Origin: Photorhabdus noenieputensis | GTDB taxonomy: Bacteria > Pseudomonadota > Gammaproteobacteria > Enterobacterales > Enterobacteriaceae | Direction: 5' to 3' | DNA: 64,000 nt | Assembly: GCF_018448935.1 (NCBI RefSeq) | Contig: NZ_RCWC01000009.1 | Span: 62,001 to 126,000, forward strand | In this document: piece after piece, positions 57,749-64,000 of the stretch | Layout: the number at the start of each line of letters is the position of its first letter | Numbering within the stretch: the stretch's first letter is position 1 | Made by a program: the position numbers and the translations under genes | Notes under the pieces: model-generated | Seen by the model: only the letters and a program-made list of their open reading frames with translations | Database searches by the model: none | Told to the model about the DNA's origin: nothing

Positions 57749-60700
57749 ATGCTATATAACAAATCTCAAGAAAAGGATAACTGTGGCTTTGGATTGATAG
57801 CCCATATTGAAGGGGAGCCAAGCCACAAAGTAGTACGTACTGCTATCCATGCCTTAGCAAGAATGCAACATCGTGGAGCAATCCTGGCAGATGGCAAAAC
57901 CGGTGATGGTTGTGGTTTATTGTTGCAAAAACCTGACCGTTTTTTTCGGATGGTTGCACAGGAGCAAGAGTGGCATTTAGCCCGTAATTACGCCGTCGGA
58001 ATGCTATTTCTCAGCCAAAATCCTCAGATTGCACAAAACTGCCGGGAAATCGTCGAACAAGAGCTACAAAATGAAACTCTGTCAGTCGTTGGCTGGCGTG
58101 AAGTCCCCATAAACAGTGATATTCTGGGCGAAATAGCCCTTTCAAGCCTCCCCCGTATCGAACAGATTTTTGTTAATGCTCCAGCAGGTTGGCGTGCACG
58201 TGATTTAGAACGCCGTTTGTTCGTTGCTCGCCGCCGCATAGAAAAACGCATTAACGACAACGATTTTTATGTTTGCAGTTTGTCCAATCTGGTGACTATC
58301 TATAAAGGGCTGTGCATGGCGGCAGATTTGCCCCGTTTCTATCCCGATCTGGCTGATTTACGCTTGGAATCGGCAATTTGCCTATTCCACCAGCGCTTCT
58401 CAACCAATACTGTCCCACGCTGGCCATTGGCACAACCTTTCCGTTATCTTGCCCATAACGGTGAAATAAACACCATCACCGGTAACCGCCAGTGGGCACG
58501 AGCAAGAGCCTATAAGTTCAAAACACCGCTTATTCCCGATCTGCAAACGGCAGCCCCTTTTGTCAATGAAACCGGGTCAGATTCCAGCTCGCTGGATAAC
58601 ATGCTGGAGCTGTTTCTCAACGGCGGAATGGATTTAATCCGTGCTATGCGATTGCTGGTTCCTCCCGCATGGCAAAACAATCCTGATATGGATGAAGATC
58701 TGCGGGCTTTTTTTGATTTCAACTCCATGCACATGGAGCCGTGGGATGGTCCCGCGGGTATCGTTATGTCAGATGGACGCTACGCTGCCTGTAATCTGGA
58801 TCGTAATGGCTTGCGCCCGGCTCGCTATGTTATCACCAAAGATAAGCTGATCACCTGTGCTTCCGAAGTCGGCATCTGGGATTATCAACCGGACGAAGTA
58901 GTGGAAAAAGGGCGCGTTGGTCCCGGTGAACTTATCGTGATTGATACCCGTCAAGGCCGCATCCTTCATGCGGAAGAAACAGACAATGACTTGAAAAGCC
59001 GCCATCCCTATAAAGAATGGATGGATAAAAACGTCAAGCGCCTGACCCCATTTGAAGAATTACTGGAAGATCAAGCTGGTCACCGTGATCTGAACGATCA
59101 ATCCTTAGCGGTCTATCACAAACAATTTGCCTACAGCAACGAAGAGCTAGATCAAATCATCCGTGTCTTGGGAGAAAATGGTCAGGAAGCAACCGGCTCA
59201 ATGGGGGATGATACACCGTTTGCCGTCCTTTCCAGCCGTCCACGGATTATTTATGACTATTTCCGTCAGCAATTCGCTCAAGTCACTAATCCGCCAATCG
59301 ACCCACTACGCGAAGCTCATGTTATGTCTCTCACCACCTGCATTGGGCGGGAGATGAACGTATTTTGTGAAGCAGAGGGGCAGGCACACCGATTAAGTTT
59401 TAAATCCCCTATTCTGCTCTACTCTGATTTTCATCAGTTAATAACGCAGCAAAGCCCACATTATCGCGCGGAACGATTAGATCTAACTTTCAACCCACAA
59501 GAAACCAATTTGCAAAATGCCCTGTTTGCATTGTGTGACCAAGCTGAACAACTCGCCAGAGATGGTGCGGTATTGTTGGTATTATCTGACCGCAACATTA
59601 CGCCGGAGAAGTTACCTATACCTGCGCCTATGGCGGTTGGCGCTATTCAACACCGTTTGGTAGAAAAAAACCTACGCTGTGATACCAACCTGATAATAGA
59701 AACAGCAAGTGCCCGTGATCCACACCATTTCACTGTACTACTGGGATTTGGTGCAACAGCGATCTATCCCTACCTGGCTTATGAATCACTGGCCAAAATG
59801 GTCGATAATGGCACAATTAACAAACCTTATGCTGATGTCATGCTCAACTACCGCAATGGTATCAATAAAGGGTTATATAAAATCATGTCGAAAATGGGCA
59901 TCTCGACTATCGCCTCCTATCGCTGCTCTAAACTATTTGAAGCTGTTGGCTTACATTCCGAATTAACTGAATTTTGCTTCAATGGCGTCGTCAGCCGAAT
60001 TGGCGGTGCTAATTTCAGCGATTTTGAGCAAGATCTGCGAAACTTATCCAAACGTGCCTGGCTTGCTCGTCAACCACTGGATCAGGGCGGATTGCTGAAA
60101 TATGTTCATAACGGCGAATACCACGCTTATAACCCGGATGTTGTCAGCACCTTACAGGCTGCGGTTCATAGTGGTGAATATAACGATTACTTAAAATATT
60201 CTCGTCTGGTTAATCAACGCCCAATTACCACCATCCGTGATTTACTGGCGATAAAAACAGAAGCTGAACCCCAGCCTATTGAAGAAGTGGAACCTGCCGA
60301 AGAGCTGTTTAAACGCTTTGATACCGCAGCGATGTCGATTGGAGCATTAAGCCCCGAAGCACACGAAGCTCTGGCGGAAGCTATGAATACGCTAGGTGGT
60401 TTTTCCAACTCCGGCGAAGGTGGAGAAGATCCCGCCCGTTATGGCACAAACAAAGTTTCCCGTATCAAACAAGTTGCTTCCGGTCGATTCGGCGTAACGC
60501 CTGCTTATCTGGTCAACGCTGATGTGATTCAGATTAAAGTCGCGCAAGGCGCTAAACCCGGAGAAGGCGGGCAATTACCGGGTGATAAGGTCACACCGTA
60601 TATTGCAAAACTGCGTTATTCCGTCCCCGGTGTAACACTTATTTCGCCACCACCGCATCACGATATTTACTCTATTGAAGATTTGGCTCAGTTGATTTTC

Positions 60701-62206
60701 GATCTAAAACAGATCAACCCTAATGCGCTGATCTCAGTAAAACTGGTTTCAGAACCCGGCGTTGGCACTGTCGCCACCGGCGTTGCCAAAGCTTATGCCG
60801 ATTTAATTACTATCGCAGGTTATGATGGCGGTACCGGTGCCAGCCCATTGTCATCGGTGAAGTATGCCGGGTGCCCGTGGGAATTGGGGCTGGTGGAAAC
60901 CCAACAAGCGCTAGTTGCTAATGGATTACGCCATAAGATCCGCTTACAAGTTGATGGCGGGTTGAAAACCGGCGTAGATATTATTAAAGCGGCCATTCTT
61001 GGCGCTGAAAGTTTCGGCTTCGGTACTGGGCCGATGGTTGCCCTTGGATGCAAATATCTGCGTATTTGCCATCTCAATAATTGTGCAACCGGGGTTGCCA
61101 CTCAGGATGAGAAATTACGTCGCGACCACTACCACGGATTACCTGAGCGGGTAATGAATTATTTCCGCTTTATCGCCCGTGAAACCAGAGAGATTATGGC
61201 TGCATTGGGTGTCAAAAAGCTAACTGATTTAATAGGCCGAACTGACCTGCTTGAAGTACTGGAAGGTATTTCAGCAAAACAGAGCAAACTAAATCTTGAT
61301 CCGCTCTTGGCAACCGCAGAACCCCATCAGGGCAAAACATTATATTGCACCGAAAACAATCCACCATTCGATAATGGGGCCCTGAATAAAAACTTACTGG
61401 CTCAAGCCGCTAGCTATATTGAGAACCAACAAAGTAAAACTTTCTACTTCGATATCCGTAATACCGATCGTTCAGTGGGCGCTTCCCTTTCCGGTTTTAT
61501 CGCTGCTCGATATGGTAATCAGGGAGTCGCCACAGCGCCAATAAAAATTCATTTCAATGGTACTGCCGGTCAAAGTTTTGGTGTCTGGAATGCCGGCGGT
61601 CTGGAGCTGACACTTATCGGTGATGCCAATGATTATGTCGGTAAAGGTATGGCTGGCGGCCGCATTGTCATACACCCGCCGGTGGGTTCTGCCTTCAAAA
61701 GCCATCAGGCGACCATCATCGGCAACACATGTCTCTACGGCGCAACCGGAGGCAAACTGTTTGCTGCCGGGCGAGCAGGAGAACGCTTCGCCGTTCGTAA
61801 TTCAGGGGCGATTACGGTTGTAGAAGGTATCGGAGATAATGGCTGTGAATATATGACAGGAGGTATCGTCTGTATTCTCGGACGCACCGGAATAAATTTT
61901 GGTGCCGGAATGACTGGAGGCTTTGCTTATGTCTTGGATGAAAATGATGATTTCCGCAAACGGGTTAACCCAGAGTTAGTCGAAGTACTGGCAGTAGCTA
62001 CCTTAGCTATCCACGAAGAACACTTGAGAGGACTTATCACTGAGCACGTCCTCCTGACCGGCTCCCAGCGCGGTGAAGATATTCTTGCTAACTGGCAACA
62101 GTGGCTGAGCAAATTCGCGCTTGTGAAACCCAAATCCAGTGATGTGAAAGCCCTACTGGGACATCGCAGTCGTTCTTCCGCAGAATTGCGAATTCAAGCG
62201 CAATAA
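57749..62206 (+). CDS. gltB: Glutamate synthase (NADPH) large chain
   Basis: GltB with GltD makes two glutamates from glutamine and 2-oxoglutarate. The 1485-residue protein has an N-terminal glutamine amidotransferase domain whose nucleophile Cys12 ([19 protein letters not shown]) would be exposed after removal of an 11-residue propeptide. It also has the central domain, the FMN-binding synthase domain ([40 protein letters not shown]), 3Fe-4S cysteines ([18 protein letters not shown]) and the C-terminal GXGXG beta-helix. I start at ATG 57749 with cgggagg upstream; the E. coli propeptide is longer. It is 9 bp ahead of gltD. Confidence 0.97.
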   Translation: MLYNKSQEKDNCGFGLIAHIEGEPSHKVVRTAIHALARMQHRGAILADGKTGDGCGLLLQKPDRFFRMVAQEQEWHLARNYAVGMLFLSQNPQIAQNCREIVEQELQNETLSVVGWREVPINSDILGEIALSSLPRIEQIFVNAPAGWRARDLERRLFVARRRIEKRINDNDFYVCSLSNLVTIYKGLCMAADLPRFYPDLADLRLESAICLFHQRFSTNTVPRWPLAQPFRYLAHNGEINTITGNRQWARARAYKFKTPLIPDLQTAAPFVNETGSDSSSLDNMLELFLNGGMDLIRAMRLLVPPAWQNNPDMDEDLRAFFDFNSMHMEPWDGPAGIVMSDGRYAACNLDRNGLRPARYVITKDKLITCASEVGIWDYQPDEVVEKGRVGPGELIVIDTRQGRILHAEETDNDLKSRHPYKEWMDKNVKRLTPFEELLEDQAGHRDLNDQSLAVYHKQFAYSNEELDQIIRVLGENGQEATGSMGDDTPFAVLSSRPRIIYDYFRQQFAQVTNPPIDPLREAHVMSLTTCIGREMNVFCEAEGQAHRLSFKSPILLYSDFHQLITQQSPHYRAERLDLTFNPQETNLQNALFALCDQAEQLARDGAVLLVLSDRNITPEKLPIPAPMAVGAIQHRLVEKNLRCDTNLIIETASARDPHHFTVLLGFGATAIYPYLAYESLAKMVDNGTINKPYADVMLNYRNGINKGLYKIMSKMGISTIASYRCSKLFEAVGLHSELTEFCFNGVVSRIGGANFSDFEQDLRNLSKRAWLARQPLDQGGLLKYVHNGEYHAYNPDVVSTLQAAVHSGEYNDYLKYSRLVNQRPITTIRDLLAIKTEAEPQPIEEVEPAEELFKRFDTAAMSIGALSPEAHEALAEAMNTLGGFSNSGEGGEDPARYGTNKVSRIKQVASGRFGVTPAYLVNADVIQIKVAQGAKPGEGGQLPGDKVTPYIAKLRYSVPGVTLISPPPHHDIYSIEDLAQLIFDLKQINPNALISVKLVSEPGVGTVATGVAKAYADLITIAGYDGGTGASPLSSVKYAGCPWELGLVETQQALVANGLRHKIRLQVDGGLKTGVDIIKAAILGAESFGFGTGPMVALGCKYLRICHLNNCATGVATQDEKLRRDHYHGLPERVMNYFRFIARETREIMAALGVKKLTDLIGRTDLLEVLEGISAKQSKLNLDPLLATAEPHQGKTLYCTENNPPFDNGALNKNLLAQAASYIENQQSKTFYFDIRNTDRSVGASLSGFIAARYGNQGVATAPIKIHFNGTAGQSFGVWNAGGLELTLIGDANDYVGKGMAGGRIVIHPPVGSAFKSHQATIIGNTCLYGATGGKLFAAGRAGERFAVRNSGAITVVEGIGDNGCEYMTGGIVCILGRTGINFGAGMTGGFAYVLDENDDFRKRVNPELVEVLAVATLAIHEEHLRGLITEHVLLTGSQRGEDILANWQQWLSKFALVKPKSSDVKALLGHRSRSSAELRIQAQ

Positions 62207-63634
<1,428 letters not shown>

Positions 63635-63642
63635 TCAACCAA

Positions 63643-63670
63643 GGGAGCTTTTCAGCTCCCGTCTCTTTCT
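63643..63670 (+). terminator. Terminator of gltBD
   Basis: gggagct (63643-63649) pairs with agctccc (63654-63660), followed by gtctctttct. Confidence 0.85.
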
Positions 63671-63875
63671 ATTATCAGTTCGATAACTTATATTAATTGA
63701 ATTACCTTTACACGAAAAAGTAAGTGAATTTAATGAACATTCCACACTTATTACTGTCATACATAATATTTTGGAATATTCATTCTCATTAATATGGGTT
63801 TTAAATAAAACATTCTAATTAACCGACACAAATATCACGATGCTTATTCAACTATAAATACTGGAAATATTAATT

Positions 63876-64000
63876 ATGCTAATTAAAAACCTAACTCTAT
63901 TATCTCCAATGCTGTTTATCAGTCACACAGCTCTTGCTTTATCACAGCCCTTGACACCCGAAGATATCACTAAAGAAATTATAAACAGAGGTACCAACTC
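63876..64000 (+). CDS. Start of a secreted protein, cut by window end
   Basis: ATG at 63876 opens a frame running to the window end: MLIKNLTLLSPMLFISHTAL, ALSQPLTPEDITKEIINRG. It has a typical Sec signal peptide with likely cleavage after ALA. The ribosome binding site is weak (ggaa, long spacing). The family cannot be told from 41 residues. Confidence 0.6.
   Translation, partial: MLIKNLTLLSPMLFISHTALALSQPLTPEDITKEIINRGTN

Overview
The window is a stretch of chromosome from a moderately AT-rich gammaproteobacterium of the Morganellaceae. Gene content and order (tolC-ygiBC, ribB with an FMN leader, hldE-glnE-ygiF, ygiM-cca, rpsU-dnaG-rpoD, rnpB, lpoA-yraN-diaA-dolP, arcB/arcZ, gltBD) follow the Enterobacterales backbone. 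The divergence from E. coli, the four ERIC-type repeats and the mosaic of toxin-antitoxin and phage remnants point to Photorhabdus or a close relative; this assignment is an inference.

Layout. 1-26 kb is mostly core: end of tolC, ygiB/ygiC, a degraded patch (ERIC-truncated ORF, CopG antitoxin with a frameshifted ParE), ygiD, ribB with its riboswitch, ubiK, a three-gene CsgG/DUF4810/DUF799 lipoprotein operon, hldE-glnE-ygiF, ygiM-cca, uppP, folB, plsY, tsaD, and the macromolecular synthesis operon rpsU-dnaG-rpoD. At 26.0 kb is tRNA-Ile(CAT). Its 3' end and downstream terminator are repeated imperfectly 2.26 kb away, bounding accessory DNA with an intact RelE/NadS toxin-antitoxin pair and a dead phage Ner gene. 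Just outside this repeat is a previously hidden candidate type I toxin-antitoxin locus: a 27-residue DinQ/TisB-like membrane peptide (28459-28542, minus), its promoter and long leader, and an apparent antisense sRNA (about 28796-28914, minus) with its own promoter and terminator. The sRNA begins with a 34-nt segment complementary to the toxin leader.

29-46 kb mixes accessory and core genes: a SAM methyltransferase next to an isopentenyl-diphosphate isomerase (possible methylated isoprenoid pathway), a VirK/YbjX protein, a GNAT acetyltransferase, a second aspartate-semialdehyde dehydrogenase between direct repeats, fadH, sstT, alx with a Mn-type riboswitch, yqjA, yqjDEK, a DoxX protein, then about 900 bp of very AT-rich DNA leading to a small secreted protein with AB5 B-subunit-like features and an unrecognised 256-residue protein.

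46-64 kb returns to core: yhaJ/yhaK, rnpB, rsmI, lpoA-yraN-diaA-dolP, mtgA, elbB, the sRNA arcZ, arcB, gltB-gltD, and the start of a secreted protein cut by the window end. Two core genes look eroded: ygiF lacks most of its CHAD domain and lpoA lacks most of its N-terminal TPR-like domain. Comparisons with E. coli proteins are from memory, without alignment software.
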